64,000 nucleotides of DNA from an uncultured Pseudomonadota bacterium (GCA_947307295.1 CAMZIQ010000003.1:62001-126000); one strand, 5' to 3'. Positions 34,351 through 44,564 are shown, numbered from the stretch's first letter. Notes: a model not told the origin generated them from the sequence alone. Numbers and translations are program-made.

Positions 34351-36151
34351 ATTCTTCTGATTTATTGTCTTCTTCGGTTGTTTTGAATTGCATATCATAC
34401 AACATTTTGTACGCGCCACATTCAATTTTTAATAAATCATCATGTGTTCCAGATTCTACAATTTGTCCATCGTTTACAACTATGATTTTGCTGGCATTAC
34501 GAATTGTAGATAATCTGTGCGCGATAACAAACACAGTTTTATCATGCATAAGGTTTTCAATAGCTTTTTGCACTACTGCTTCTGATTTATTATCTAATGC
34601 GCTGGTCGCTTCGTCCAATACCAATATAGGCGCATTTTTCAAGAAAGCACGCGCAATCGCAACACGTTGTTTTTGCCCGCCAGACAATAATATACCGCGT
34701 TCGCCAATTTGGGTGTCAATACCGTGTTGCAACGTGGCAACAAATTCGTCCAAATAAGCCAATTTAATAGCTTTTTGTAATTGTTCTTCGGTTGCATTTT
34801 CATCGCCCAACATGATGTTTTCGCGTATAGTTCCTTCGAATAAGAAGTTATCTTGGAACACAACTGCTATATTTTGACGCAAAGATTTTAATGTGAAATT
34901 ACGAATGTCTACACCGTCTACTGTTAATGCACCACTATTAACATCATAAAAACGAGGCAACAAATTAACCAAAGTCGTTTTTCCACCACCAGAATTACCA
35001 ACAATTGCCACCGTTTCGCCTTTGTTCACAGTCAAATTAATGTGTTTTAACACAGGAACATCAGGAATATAATTAAATGACACATCTTCAAATTTAATTT
35101 GTGCATGTGTTTTTGGCATCTCAATCGCCCCAGGTCTATCAACAATTTTCGGTTCCATATCCATAATATCAAAACAAGTTTCAATCGCCCAAAAAGACAT
35201 AATCACAGAACCATACGTACTGCCGATACTTTTCATTGGCTGGTATAACATAATTAAAGCTGTTAAGAAAGATACAAATCCACCAGGAGTTAACTGTTTA
35301 GTTAAAATTAAATGAGAACCAAACCATAACGCCAAAGCAATCCCCACAGACAAAATAATATGCATAACAGGTGTTAACCAACGTGTCCGTTGGAATACTT
35401 TCATTTGTAAATTAAAGTTTTTATGCAATACATCCAAATATCTTTGTTCTTGATATTTTTCCAAATTATAAGAGATGATTGTCCTGTTCCCAGAATACGT
35501 TTCATTGTATTTTGTGGTTAGTTTAGACATTATCTCCATCGCGTTGTTTAACACAGGTGCAACACGCTTTTTTAACGAAGCCATCGGCAAAAACGCGAAT
35601 AACAAAATAGCAGTCGTCACCAATGCCAGTTGCCAAGAATTTATAAACAAAACAACAGTTAATGATAATCCTGTAAAGAACTTTTGTACGAAAGATTTTA
35701 AATTGCTAAGTAGCCCTGCACATGCCGCATCTGCATTAGAATTAAATCTTATTAATATTTCACCAGAATTTTTTGAAGTGAAAAATTCAGTTTCAAACGT
35801 CAGCATTTTTTTAAATAAATCAGCTTTTAACCCATTGGTAATTTTTCCACCAACCCATGTATTAAGATAATTTAATGTATAAGACAAACCACCCTGGATA
35901 GCTGTAAAACCAATAATTAGAACAGGGATGTACCAACTGGCGCCCAAATTTTGTTCGACCATAACCGCATCTGTATACGGCTTAATAGCCCAAGCGATTA
36001 ACGCATCCATTGAACCTACTGGAATCGCCAATAGCAATGTCATTACAGCACGAAACCATACAGGTTTAACATATGGCCACATACGCTTGTAATTTTTGAC
36101 GAACATGTTTTCCAATACTTGCCTTTTCATTGCGGCAGATAATTTTTCCAT
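34349..36151 (-). CDS. msbA: MsbA-like lipid A/lipid ABC exporter
   Basis: 600 aa from the ATG at 36151 with AAAAGG upstream. Six membrane helices form an exporter domain, followed by an ATPase with Walker A GNSGGGKTT, signature LLSGGQKQRVAIARA, Walker B ILVLDEATSALD and H-loop FVIAHRLST. RPGAIEMPK.. ahead of the ATPase and the overall length fit the MsbA branch, which flips lipid A-core across the inner membrane as a homodimer. The name is by similarity; the other half-transporter at 28508 is a paralogue. Confidence 0.85.
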   Translation of the reverse strand: MEKLSAAMKRQVLENMFVKNYKRMWPYVKPVWFRAVMTLLLAIPVGSMDALIAWAIKPYTDAVMVEQNLGASWYIPVLIIGFTAIQGGLSYTLNYLNTWVGGKITNGLKADLFKKMLTFETEFFTSKNSGEILIRFNSNADAACAGLLSNLKSFVQKFFTGLSLTVVLFINSWQLALVTTAILLFAFLPMASLKKRVAPVLNNAMEIMSKLTTKYNETYSGNRTIISYNLEKYQEQRYLDVLHKNFNLQMKVFQRTRWLTPVMHIILSVGIALALWFGSHLILTKQLTPGGFVSFLTALIMLYQPMKSIGSTYGSVIMSFWAIETCFDIMDMEPKIVDRPGAIEMPKTHAQIKFEDVSFNYIPDVPVLKHINLTVNKGETVAIVGNSGGGKTTLVNLLPRFYDVNSGALTVDGVDIRNFTLKSLRQNIAVVFQDNFLFEGTIRENIMLGDENATEEQLQKAIKLAYLDEFVATLQHGIDTQIGERGILLSGGQKQRVAIARAFLKNAPILVLDEATSALDNKSEAVVQKAIENLMHDKTVFVIAHRLSTIRNASKIIVVNDGQIVESGTHDDLLKIECGAYKMLYDMQFKTTEEDNKSEE

Positions 36152-36325
36152 TTTGTTTACCTTTTCAAACCAAACCACAGATTAGCTGATTTATATTGAA
36201 AAGTCAATACTTCTTAGAAAGTAAGGAATACACACCTAAGTCATACATATACGATTTTGTTCTTGATTTTATAGATATTTTCTATCAAAATACCCGCGGT
36301 TTAACAAATATATAAAGGAGAAACC

Positions 36326-38986
36326 ATGGCAAATAAATGGGTATATACATTTGGAAATGGTGCTGCCGAAGGTCGCGCAGATATGCGTAATCTGTTGGGG
36401 GGCAAAGGCGCTAATTTGGCTGAAATGAATTTGGTTGGATTGCCGGTTCCTGCGGGCTTTACTGTCACGACAGAGGTTTGCACTTATTATTATGACAATG
36501 GACAAACATATCCTGCTGATTTAATGGACCAAGTAAAAGCTGGTATCGCACACATTGAATCTATTATGGGAAAGAAATTTGCGGATAACGAAAATCCATT
36601 ATTGGTTTCTGTTCGTTCTGGCGCACGTGTTTCTATGCCAGGAATGATGGATACTGTTTTGAATTTAGGTTTGAATGATGAAACTGTAAAGGCTTTGGCA
36701 CGTGCTGCAAACAATGAAAGATTTGCTTACGATTCATATCGTCGTTTCATTATGATGTTTTCTGACGTTGTGTTGGGCGCAGATATCGATTTGTTTGAAC
36801 ACACTTTGGAACGTATGAAAGAAGACAAAGGTTATAAAGTCGATACAGAATTAACAGCCGAAGATTTGAAAGAATTGGTCGAAAAATTCAAAGAAATTGG
36901 CGTTAAAATTGGTAAAGTTTTCCCACAAGATCCATGGGAACAGTTGAAATTGGGTATCGGCGCAGTATTTGGTTCTTGGATGTCTAAAAAAGCTATTACA
37001 TATCGTAAATTGAACAACATCCCAGGCGATTGGGGTACTGCTGTGAATGTTCAAGCGATGGTGTTTGGAAATTCAGGTGATGATTCTGCAACAGGTGTGT
37101 GCTTTTCTCGTGACCCAGCAACTGGTGAAAACAGATTCTATGGTGAATATTTGATTAATGCCCAAGGTGAAGACGTTGTGGCTGGTATCAGAACACCTCA
37201 GCCTATGGCCAAAGATGATTCTGGTCGTCTGTCTTTGGAAGAAGCTATGCCAGAAGTTTACGCAGAATTGGTCGCAGTTCGCAATAAATTGGAAGAACAC
37301 TATAAAGATATGCAAGATATGGAATTCACAATTGAACATAAAAAATTGTGGATGTTGCAATGCCGTAACGGTAAAAGAACTGCCGCTGCTGCTGTCCGTA
37401 TGGCTGTAGAAATGGTTGAAGAAGGTCTGCTTACTAAAGAAGAAGCGATTTTGCGCGTTGGTGCCGACCAATTGAATCATTTGTTGCATCCAATGTTGGA
37501 TCCAAAGGCTGAAAAGAATGTAATCGCGACTGGTTTGCCTGCTTCCCCAGGTGCTGCTGTGGGTCAGGCTGTATTTAATGCAGAAGATGCAGAAGCCTGG
37601 AAAAAAGAAGGTAAAAAGGTTATGTTAATCCGCGTTGAAACATCACCAGAAGATATTGCTGGTATGAACGCAGCCCAAGGTGTTATTACTGCACGTGGTG
37701 GTATGACTTCACACGCAGCTGTGGTTGCACGTGGTATGGGAACACCTTGTGTATCTGGTTCCCCAGACATTAAAATTGACTATGAAACAAAAACTATGAA
37801 AACGACATCTGGCGTGGTTATCCACGAAGGTGATTGGGTTTCTATTGATGGTGCCAAAGGACAAATTATCGAAGGTGCAGTTCCAACAGTATCTGTGGAA
37901 TTGACTGGTAATTTTGGTACTTTGATGAAATGGGTTGATGAAATCAAAGATTTGACAGTAAAAGCAAACGCAGAAACACCAAAAGACGCAAAACAAGCAC
38001 GTGATTTCGGTGCAGAAGGTATTGGTTTGGCTCGTACAGAACACATGTTCTTTGACCCAAGTCGTATCCAAGATATGCGTGAAATGATATTGGCAGATGA
38101 CGAAGGTGGCAGACGTGCTGCATTGGATAAATTATTGCCTTATCAAAAAGCAGACTTTATCGAATTGTTCAAGATTATGGATGGTCTGCCTGTCACAATT
38201 CGTTTAATTGACCCACCTCTACATGAATTCTTGCCTCATACTGAAGCAGATATGGAAGAATTGGCAAAACATATCGGCAAAGACGTGGAATTTGTGAAAG
38301 CACGTGCAGAAGCTTTGAAAGAACAAAATCCTATGTTGGGACATCGTGGTTGCAGACTTGCAATTACATATCCTGAAATATGTGAAATGCAAACACGTGC
38401 TATATTGTCAGCTGCTTTGGAATGTAAAAAGATGGGTGTTCATGTTCATCCAGAAATCGAAGTTCCATTGGTTGGTTCAAAGAAAGAAGTTGACATCGTT
38501 AAATCTGTCATTGATGCGACTGCAACGGCTTTGTTTGCAGAAACAGGCGATTCGATTGAATATCATGTTGGTTCAATGATTGAATTGCCACGTGCTGCGT
38601 TGTTGGCAAATGAAATAGCAGAAAGCTGTGAATTCTTTGAATTCGGTACAAACGATTTGACACAAACGACATTGGGGATGAGCCGTGATGATACTGGTAA
38701 AATCTTGGATGAATACCGTATGCGCGGCGTATATGTTGCAGACCCATTTGCATCCGTAGACCAACTGGGTGTAGGTTTGTTGATTAAGGACGCAGTTGCA
38801 AAAGCGCGCGCGACCAAAGGCAACGAAATTCACCTTGGTGTATGCGGTGAACATGGTGGCGATCCCGAATCGATTGAATTTTTCCATAAATGTGGATTCG
38901 ATTCGGTGTCTTGTTCACCTTTCCGTGTGCCAATTGCACGTCTGGCAGCTGCCCAAGCAGCGGTCAAACATCCGCGCAAAAAATAA
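36326..38986 (+). CDS. ppdK: Pyruvate, phosphate dikinase
   Basis: 886 aa, full length. The N-terminal ATP-grasp domain begins KWVYTFGNGAAEGRADM. The central phosphohistidine domain has GGMTSHAAVVARGMGTPCVSG with the catalytic His, and the C-terminal PEP/pyruvate TIM barrel includes GHRGCRLAITYPEI and FGTNDLTQTTLGMSRDD with GVCGEHGGDP. The enzyme interconverts pyruvate + ATP + phosphate and PEP + AMP + PPi, allowing PPi-linked glycolysis or gluconeogenesis, common in anaerobes and many alphaproteobacteria. AAAGGAG precedes the ATG. Transcribed alone, with a terminator. Confidence 0.96.
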   Translation: MANKWVYTFGNGAAEGRADMRNLLGGKGANLAEMNLVGLPVPAGFTVTTEVCTYYYDNGQTYPADLMDQVKAGIAHIESIMGKKFADNENPLLVSVRSGARVSMPGMMDTVLNLGLNDETVKALARAANNERFAYDSYRRFIMMFSDVVLGADIDLFEHTLERMKEDKGYKVDTELTAEDLKELVEKFKEIGVKIGKVFPQDPWEQLKLGIGAVFGSWMSKKAITYRKLNNIPGDWGTAVNVQAMVFGNSGDDSATGVCFSRDPATGENRFYGEYLINAQGEDVVAGIRTPQPMAKDDSGRLSLEEAMPEVYAELVAVRNKLEEHYKDMQDMEFTIEHKKLWMLQCRNGKRTAAAAVRMAVEMVEEGLLTKEEAILRVGADQLNHLLHPMLDPKAEKNVIATGLPASPGAAVGQAVFNAEDAEAWKKEGKKVMLIRVETSPEDIAGMNAAQGVITARGGMTSHAAVVARGMGTPCVSGSPDIKIDYETKTMKTTSGVVIHEGDWVSIDGAKGQIIEGAVPTVSVELTGNFGTLMKWVDEIKDLTVKANAETPKDAKQARDFGAEGIGLARTEHMFFDPSRIQDMREMILADDEGGRRAALDKLLPYQKADFIELFKIMDGLPVTIRLIDPPLHEFLPHTEADMEELAKHIGKDVEFVKARAEALKEQNPMLGHRGCRLAITYPEICEMQTRAILSAALECKKMGVHVHPEIEVPLVGSKKEVDIVKSVIDATATALFAETGDSIEYHVGSMIELPRAALLANEIAESCEFFEFGTNDLTQTTLGMSRDDTGKILDEYRMRGVYVADPFASVDQLGVGLLIKDAVAKARATKGNEIHLGVCGEHGGDPESIEFFHKCGFDSVSCSPFRVPIARLAAAQAAVKHPRKK

Positions 38987-39000
38987 TATGCGCATCCTAC

Positions 39001-39028
39001 AAAACCCCTGGAAATCAGGGGTTTTTCT
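39001..39028 (+). terminator. Rho-independent terminator after ppdK
   Basis: Stem AAAACCCCTG..CAGGGGTTTTT. Confidence 0.88.
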
Positions 39029-39107
39029 TTATAAAAATATGTATTGACAATACGTTTTTGACAAATAAAAAATTTTGCATCTGAGATTTGGTGAAGGGGT
39101 TTTTGTG

Positions 39108-39116
39108 TGATATAAT
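39108..39116 (+). promoter_or_regulatory. Extended -10 promoter
   Basis: TGATATAAT, about 34 bp before the ATG at 39150. Confidence 0.5.
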
Positions 39117-39149
39117 TACTAGTGAAAGGTGATAGGAGAGAGACCCCTT

Positions 39150-40163
39150 ATGAAAAAGTTGTTTTTGTCATCTGGCATTGTATTATGTTTAGCGACCCCT
39201 GCGTTCGCAACTGGTATTAGTGTCGTGAATGGACAACTGGAAGAAGCAGATTGTGATTACGATACTTTGGGGGTTTATGAAGGTGATGCGTATTTGGAAG
39301 CAAAATGGGTTCCAAACGTCGGTACAATCACATTGGTCAGCAGTATTTATCCTGGAAATGATATAACTCAAACAGCTACTTATACACCACCTGCTGTGAC
39401 AGCAGCCAGTCCGTCAACATTATATAGTGTTTATGGTGTTGGTTTATATTCAACGCAACCAACAGAACAAAATATTAGTAGTTTTACAACTGCTAACAGA
39501 TTATCGAGCATAACTGTGCCGTCAAAGGCTGGTTATACATTTGATGGGTTTTACAAAAATGGTAATAATACTGCGTTGATAAACAGTTCTGGTGCAATTC
39601 AATATGATGCGGCAAGCACTCAGATTACAGCATCTGGTGGCAGCGAAACTTGGTATGCCCATTGGACAGCGCATACAGGTACACTTTCATATAATTGTGG
39701 TACACAGCCTGGAACAACATCGTTAGCAGCTAATGCTACGGCGCCTACGGGTGGAACTTTGACGTACGGTCAATCATTTGCGCTTGCAACAACTGCTGGT
39801 TCGTGTGCGTATGCGGGTTATACATTTGCTGGGTGGTCTTGTAATTATAACTTAGCCGAAGGCACTGCTAATAGTTTACAAAGTCCGGCAATTAATTATC
39901 CAGCGACCAATGGCACGATTGTGACTGGTCATACTGGGACATATGGTGTGACGGATAATTCCGTAAGCGTGGTATGTTCTGCCAGATGGACACCAAATCA
40001 AATCGGGCTTAGTTGGGATCTTGATGGTGGCACAGCAGGTGCGACATCTGGTGGAACATCGTGTTATTATGATGGTGACGTGGTATTGCCGGCGAATCCA
40101 ACAAGAACAGGTTATACTTTTGCGGGATGGGAAGTGACATCTGTGACTCCTGCAACGCCGTAA
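39150..40163 (+). CDS. Secreted InlB/Listeria-Bacteroides repeat protein
   Basis: 337 aa from the ATG at 39150; an upstream GTG in frame lacks a better site. The signal peptide ends near PAFA-T. Three or four copies of the Flg_new/InlB B-repeat pattern occur: GYTFDGFYKNG..ETWYAHWT, GYTFAGWSCNYN..ARWTPN, and GYTFAGWEV at the end, with the usual GYTFxGW..W sequence. These domains form beta-grasp-like rods on secreted or surface proteins. The chain ends abruptly in a repeat (TPATP) with no anchor domain, so it may be secreted or truncated. Confidence 0.75.
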   Translation: MKKLFLSSGIVLCLATPAFATGISVVNGQLEEADCDYDTLGVYEGDAYLEAKWVPNVGTITLVSSIYPGNDITQTATYTPPAVTAASPSTLYSVYGVGLYSTQPTEQNISSFTTANRLSSITVPSKAGYTFDGFYKNGNNTALINSSGAIQYDAASTQITASGGSETWYAHWTAHTGTLSYNCGTQPGTTSLAANATAPTGGTLTYGQSFALATTAGSCAYAGYTFAGWSCNYNLAEGTANSLQSPAINYPATNGTIVTGHTGTYGVTDNSVSVVCSARWTPNQIGLSWDLDGGTAGATSGGTSCYYDGDVVLPANPTRTGYTFAGWEVTSVTPATP

Positions 40164-40186
40164 TTATGTAAGTTTTTGTATTTATA

Positions 40187-40216
40187 AAATATCCCTAATA
40201 AAGGGGTATTTTTTTA
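40187..40216 (+). terminator. Rho-independent terminator
   Basis: Stem ATATCCCT..AGGGGTAT (one G-T pair) followed by a T run. Confidence 0.72.
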
Positions 40217-40302
40217 TAAAACAGATTATTTTTTACTTTATTTATTAAATCGTTTTTTGTTATAATATAAAATATATTGAGTAAAAGGAAGGGGAACCTT
40301 AG

Positions 40303-43300
40303 ATGAAGAAGCTGTTTTTGACTTCGGGTCTTGTCGTATGCATAGCATGCTCTGTCTTTGCTGCAACAGACATCCCAAGCGGTGTGAACAGCTCTCAATG
40401 TACTTATACCTATCTGGATTCTTATACTGGACCTGTTGCGTTTGAAGCTAAATGGCGTTCGGCGTATTCTGGTGCAATTACATTGAACAGCAATAAATAT
40501 GCATCATCTGATGCGAATTCTGCTGTGCAATATTCCGTGACTACAGCAGTATCACCGTCAACTGTATACAGTAAATATGGTGATGCTTTGTATGCCAGTT
40601 GTGATTGTTCAAACAATACATGTTCAACCGCACAGGCTTCTGTGACAGAACCGACACTAACGGGTTATGATTTTGGCGGATTTTATACTGGCAAAGAAGG
40701 TACTGGAACCCAGGTCATAGACGATTCTGGTGATGTTTTATCAGCTGCTAATACACAAATTTCTACCAATTGTGATACTGCAACATGGTATGCTAAATGG
40801 ACCCCACAAGAACACACGGTTTCATATTCTTGTGGTAGTGCGCCTGTGGGTGCTTCTGTATCAATGTCGGCTTATTGTGACGATACTAATGACGAAGATT
40901 GTTCTGATGATGTTGATTATGATGCCAGTTATACGGTAAAAACGACTCCTGGGGATTGTGTGTTATCTGGATATCATTTCGGCGGATGGCAATGTGATTA
41001 TAATCTTTTTTCTGGTGCGCATACATCCACAACGTACAATTCGGCATTATCTAACGACGTCTACAGCGTGACTGCATCCGGCGCATTTAAAAGCGCGGCG
41101 AATGTAGATTGTGATGCAACATGGACAGCGAACACATACACAGTATCATACGCGATGGATGGCGGTACACATGGTGCGAGCCATCCTGAATCAGCGACCT
41201 ATGATGCGACATTTAACGTATCTAATCCAACAAAAGACGGCTATACATTTAGTGGTTGGACAATAAGCGGCATGGATAGTGGTACCCATGAATACGGCGC
41301 AACGAACAGCTTGGGAACAACAACAACTAATACAACATTAACAACGGATGCGGAATACTTTAAGAATTTACGTTCTACTTCTGGTACGGTGACGTTTACG
41401 GCAGGTTGGGAAGCATGTACAGCATGCAATGCTGGAACTGGATGCAGTTGTGAATTAAGTGTAGTAAATAATACATGTACATATACAACAAGTGCGAACG
41501 CTGGTTATACATTAACATCTGGCAATGGCACAGCAACCCCAGTATGTACAGCAGTGACAACGGATATAACACTGTCATCAACAGAAGCTAGCAATCATGG
41601 AACAACAATAATCTATGGTAAATATGATACAGGGGCATATTTAGATTCTGCCAGAACGGCACAGTTAATGAGCACCAGTTCTAATGCGATAACGATACCG
41701 GAACGCAGCGGATATACATTTAATGGGTATTATGATAGTGCTAGCAACGGTACACAATACATAGGTTCTAATGGGAACATAACAACAGATGGTGATAACG
41801 CTGCAAAGGGCTATACAACGAATCAGACATGGTATGCACAATGGACACAATGTAGCGCATGCAATGCTGGAACTGGATGCAGTTGTGAATTAAGTGTGGT
41901 AAATAATACATGTACATATACAACTAGTGCGAACGCTGGTTATACATTAACATCTGGCAATGGCACAGCAACCCCAGTATGTACAGCGAACACATACACG
42001 GTATCATACACGATGGATGGCGGTACACATGGTGCGAGCCATCCTGAATCAGCGACCTATGATGCGACATTTAACGTATCTAATCCAACAAAAGACGGCT
42101 ATACATTTAGTGGTTGGACAATAAGCGGCATGGATAGTGGTACCCATGAATACGGCGCAACGAACAGCTTGGGAACAACAACAACTAATACAACATTAAC
42201 AACGGATGCGGAATACTTTAAGAATTTACGTTCTACTTCTGGTACGGTGACGTTTACGGCAGGTTGGGAAGCATGTACAGCATGCAATGCTGGAACTGGA
42301 TGCAGTTGTGAATTAAGTGTGGTAAACAATACATGTACATATACAACTAGTGCGAACGCTGGTTATACATTAACATCAGGTAATGGCACAGCAACGCCAG
42401 TATGTACAGCGAACACATACACAGTATCATACACGATGGATGGCGGTACACATGGTGCAAGTCATCCTGAATCAGCAACCTATGATGCGACATTTAACGT
42501 ATCTAACCCAACAAAAGACGGTTATACATTTAGTGGTTGGACAATAAGCGGCATGGATAGTGGCACCCATGAATACGGCGCAACAAACAGTCTGGGAACA
42601 ACAACAACTAACACAACATTAACAACGGATGCAGAATACTTTAAAAACTTACGTTCCACATCAGGTACGGTGACGTTTACAGCGGGCTGGGAAGCATGTA
42701 CAGCATGCAATGCTGGAACTGGATGCAGTTGTGAATTAAGTGTAGTAAATAATACATGTACATATACAACAAGTGCGAACGCTGGTTATACATTAACATC
42801 TGGTAATGGCACAGCAACACCAGTATGTACAGCAGTGACACCAGATATAACATTATCATCAACAGAAGCCAGCAATCATGGGACAACAACAATATACGCA
42901 AAATATAATGTTGGTGCATATCTGGATTCTGCCAGAACGACACAGTTAATGAGCACCAGTTCTAATGCGATAACGATACCAGAACGCAGTGGATATACAT
43001 TTAATGGGTATTATGATAGTGCTAGCAACGGTACACAATACATAGGTTCTAATGGGAACATAACAACAGATGGTGATAACGCTGCAAAGGGCTATACAAC
43101 GAATCAAACATGGTATGCACAATGGACACAATGTAGCGCATGCAATGCTGGCACAGGATGCAGTTGTGAATTAAGTGTGGTAAATAACACATGTACATAT
43201 ACAACCAGCGCGAACAACGGATATACATTAACATCTGGCAATGGCACAGCAACGCCAGTATGTACAGCGAACACATACACGGTATCATACACGATGGATG

Positions 43301-43992
43301 GCGGTACCCATGGTGCAAGTCATCCTGAATCAGCGACCTATGATGCGACATTTAACGTATCTAACCCAACAAAAGACGGTTATACATTTAGTGGCTGGAC
43401 GATCAGCGGAATGGATAGTGGCACCCATGAATACGGTGCAACAAACAGTCTGGGAACAACAACAACCGGCACAACATTAACAACGAATGCGGAATACTTT
43501 AAGAATTTACGTTCTACCTCTGGCACGGTGACGTTTACGGCAGGTTGGGATGCTGATCTTATACCAGTGACATTTAAGTGTCTTTATCCAAATGGTCATG
43601 ATGAATCATCTGCTGGGGCTTCTGGACCAACACCAGCTATTATGAAGATAAGAATGGATGGTTATGCAACATTGTCATCCGTGTGTACTTTGTCAGGTTA
43701 TACATTCCAGGGGTGGAGTTGTTCTGGTCTTACAAATTCTAGTGGTGCGGCTTTGACCGGTACAATAACTAATGGAACAACAGTCTATCTGCATAATGCA
43801 TCCGGTGCTTTGTGTGAAGGGGTTTGGTCTCCAAATGAAATTGATTTGACATGGTATTTAGATAGTGATGCAACAACTGGTCTGACGGTTCAATCAGCGG
43901 CTGATATGTGTCTGTATGATGATGATATTACTTTCCCAACCAATTCTATGATTAAAAATGGTTATAGTTTCAATGGTTGGAGACTTAGATAA
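40303..43992 (+). CDS. Giant modular secreted InlB-repeat/Cys-rich repeat protein
   Basis: 1229 aa with a signal peptide ending near SVFA-A. After a diverged N-terminal part, residues about 276-1083 consist of three module types in the order X-C-Y-C-X-C-X-C-Y-C-X. X (95 aa) is an InlB-type repeat with YTMDGGTHGASHPES..GYTFSGW..FTAGWE. C (46 aa) is Cys-rich with CNAGTGCSCELSVVNNTC. Y (99 aa) is a second InlB-type repeat with GYTFNGYYDS..TWYAQWTQ. The C-terminal 145 residues hold two more diverged repeats and end NGWRLR with no visible anchor. AAGGAAGGGG precedes the ATG. Likely a surface or secreted rod; binding partner unknown. Confidence 0.78.
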   Translation: MKKLFLTSGLVVCIACSVFAATDIPSGVNSSQCTYTYLDSYTGPVAFEAKWRSAYSGAITLNSNKYASSDANSAVQYSVTTAVSPSTVYSKYGDALYASCDCSNNTCSTAQASVTEPTLTGYDFGGFYTGKEGTGTQVIDDSGDVLSAANTQISTNCDTATWYAKWTPQEHTVSYSCGSAPVGASVSMSAYCDDTNDEDCSDDVDYDASYTVKTTPGDCVLSGYHFGGWQCDYNLFSGAHTSTTYNSALSNDVYSVTASGAFKSAANVDCDATWTANTYTVSYAMDGGTHGASHPESATYDATFNVSNPTKDGYTFSGWTISGMDSGTHEYGATNSLGTTTTNTTLTTDAEYFKNLRSTSGTVTFTAGWEACTACNAGTGCSCELSVVNNTCTYTTSANAGYTLTSGNGTATPVCTAVTTDITLSSTEASNHGTTIIYGKYDTGAYLDSARTAQLMSTSSNAITIPERSGYTFNGYYDSASNGTQYIGSNGNITTDGDNAAKGYTTNQTWYAQWTQCSACNAGTGCSCELSVVNNTCTYTTSANAGYTLTSGNGTATPVCTANTYTVSYTMDGGTHGASHPESATYDATFNVSNPTKDGYTFSGWTISGMDSGTHEYGATNSLGTTTTNTTLTTDAEYFKNLRSTSGTVTFTAGWEACTACNAGTGCSCELSVVNNTCTYTTSANAGYTLTSGNGTATPVCTANTYTVSYTMDGGTHGASHPESATYDATFNVSNPTKDGYTFSGWTISGMDSGTHEYGATNSLGTTTTNTTLTTDAEYFKNLRSTSGTVTFTAGWEACTACNAGTGCSCELSVVNNTCTYTTSANAGYTLTSGNGTATPVCTAVTPDITLSSTEASNHGTTTIYAKYNVGAYLDSARTTQLMSTSSNAITIPERSGYTFNGYYDSASNGTQYIGSNGNITTDGDNAAKGYTTNQTWYAQWTQCSACNAGTGCSCELSVVNNTCTYTTSANNGYTLTSGNGTATPVCTANTYTVSYTMDGGTHGASHPESATYDATFNVSNPTKDGYTFSGWTISGMDSGTHEYGATNSLGTTTTGTTLTTNAEYFKNLRSTSGTVTFTAGWDADLIPVTFKCLYPNGHDESSAGASGPTPAIMKIRMDGYATLSSVCTLSGYTFQGWSCSGLTNSSGAALTGTITNGTTVYLHNASGALCEGVWSPNEIDLTWYLDSDATTGLTVQSAADMCLYDDDITFPTNSMIKNGYSFNGWRLR
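41130..43553 (+). repeat. Intragenic array of 285-, 138- and 297-bp modules
   Basis: X modules begin near 41130, 41988, 42411 and 43269. The spacings 858, 423 and 858 equal X+C+Y+C and X+C exactly. Copies differ by only scattered, mostly synonymous changes, so recent duplication or gene conversion is likely. Confidence 0.85.
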
Positions 43993-44012
43993 CGTATTTT
44001 TATGTTTGCGTT

Positions 44013-44043
44013 AAAAAAACACTCGTGATTGAGTGTTTTTTTG
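44013..44043 (+). terminator. Rho-independent terminator
   Basis: Stem AACACTC..GAGTGTT followed by seven T. Confidence 0.82.
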
Positions 44044-44146
44044 TTCGTTTGCAAAAGGATATCGTTCCTGCGGAAATATAACAAATATTGTTTTATAATG
44101 TGTTTGTCTTAAATGACTTAACCATTTATAACTACAGGAGAAAAAA

Positions 44147-44377
44147 ATGGGCGCATTAACACACTATGTTTTAAAACCTTTGTCTTTGATTGGTGCATTA
44201 AACTGGGGACTGGTCGGATTTTTCAGTTTTGATCTGGTTGCATGGCTTTTTGGACCAATGACTATGTTGTCGCGATTTGTGTATGCTATTATAGGGCTAG
44301 CGGCTTTGATATGGTTGTTCATCTGGATTTTTAGTGACACACCAACATGTGAATATAATCACAGAAATCGTAATTAA
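44147..44377 (+). CDS. DUF378 family small membrane protein
   Basis: 76 aa with two membrane helices. LSLIGALNWGLVGFFSFDLVAWLFG and the second helix YAIIGLAALIWLF match the DUF378 family, whose hallmark is the GALNWGLVG motif. The family function is unknown. AGGAGAAAAAA precedes the ATG and a terminator follows, so it is a single-gene unit. Confidence 0.88.
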   Translation: MGALTHYVLKPLSLIGALNWGLVGFFSFDLVAWLFGPMTMLSRFVYAIIGLAALIWLFIWIFSDTPTCEYNHRNRN

Positions 44378-44399
44378 AAAAACTTTCTTTTGTATCTTT

Positions 44400-44429
44400 G
44401 AAATGCCCATTTGGGCATTTCTTTTTTTT
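44400..44429 (+). terminator. Rho-independent terminator
   Basis: Stem GAAATGCCC..GGGCATTTC plus a run of T, which overlaps the -35 of the small-RNA promoter. Confidence 0.85.
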
Positions 44430-44456
44430 GCAAAAAAATTATTCTTATGATAAAAT
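44428..44456 (+). promoter_or_regulatory. Promoter of candidate small RNA
   Basis: TTGCAA and TAAAAT separated by 17 bp, placing a start near 44462. Confidence 0.6.
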
Positions 44457-44461
44457 GACTT

Positions 44462-44564
44462 ATGCGAAAGCAGAGAAGAGAGAATATACATGGGATGGTG
44501 GCTTTCGCAACGAATCAACGAATCGATATTTTTGTTTGGGTCGTCCCATCATCCCATTTTTTTT
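44462..44564 (+). ncRNA. Candidate structured small RNA, about 100 nt
   Basis: It lies between a good promoter and a strong terminator, with no ORF. GCGAAAGC (44464-44471) pairs GCTTTCGC (44501-44508). ATGGGATGGTGG (44490-44501) pairs CCATCATCCCAT (44546-44557) and is followed by eight T. The first stem's 3' arm lies inside the loop of the second, so the two either form a pseudoknot or compete. It does not match 4.5S, 6S, tmRNA or RNase P features I know. It could also be an attenuator. Confidence 0.5.

Noticed and set aside
41130-43553. Regular repeats that might be taken for a CRISPR array
   Set aside because: Units are 138-297 bp coding modules in one open frame, with no short spacers and no cas genes.
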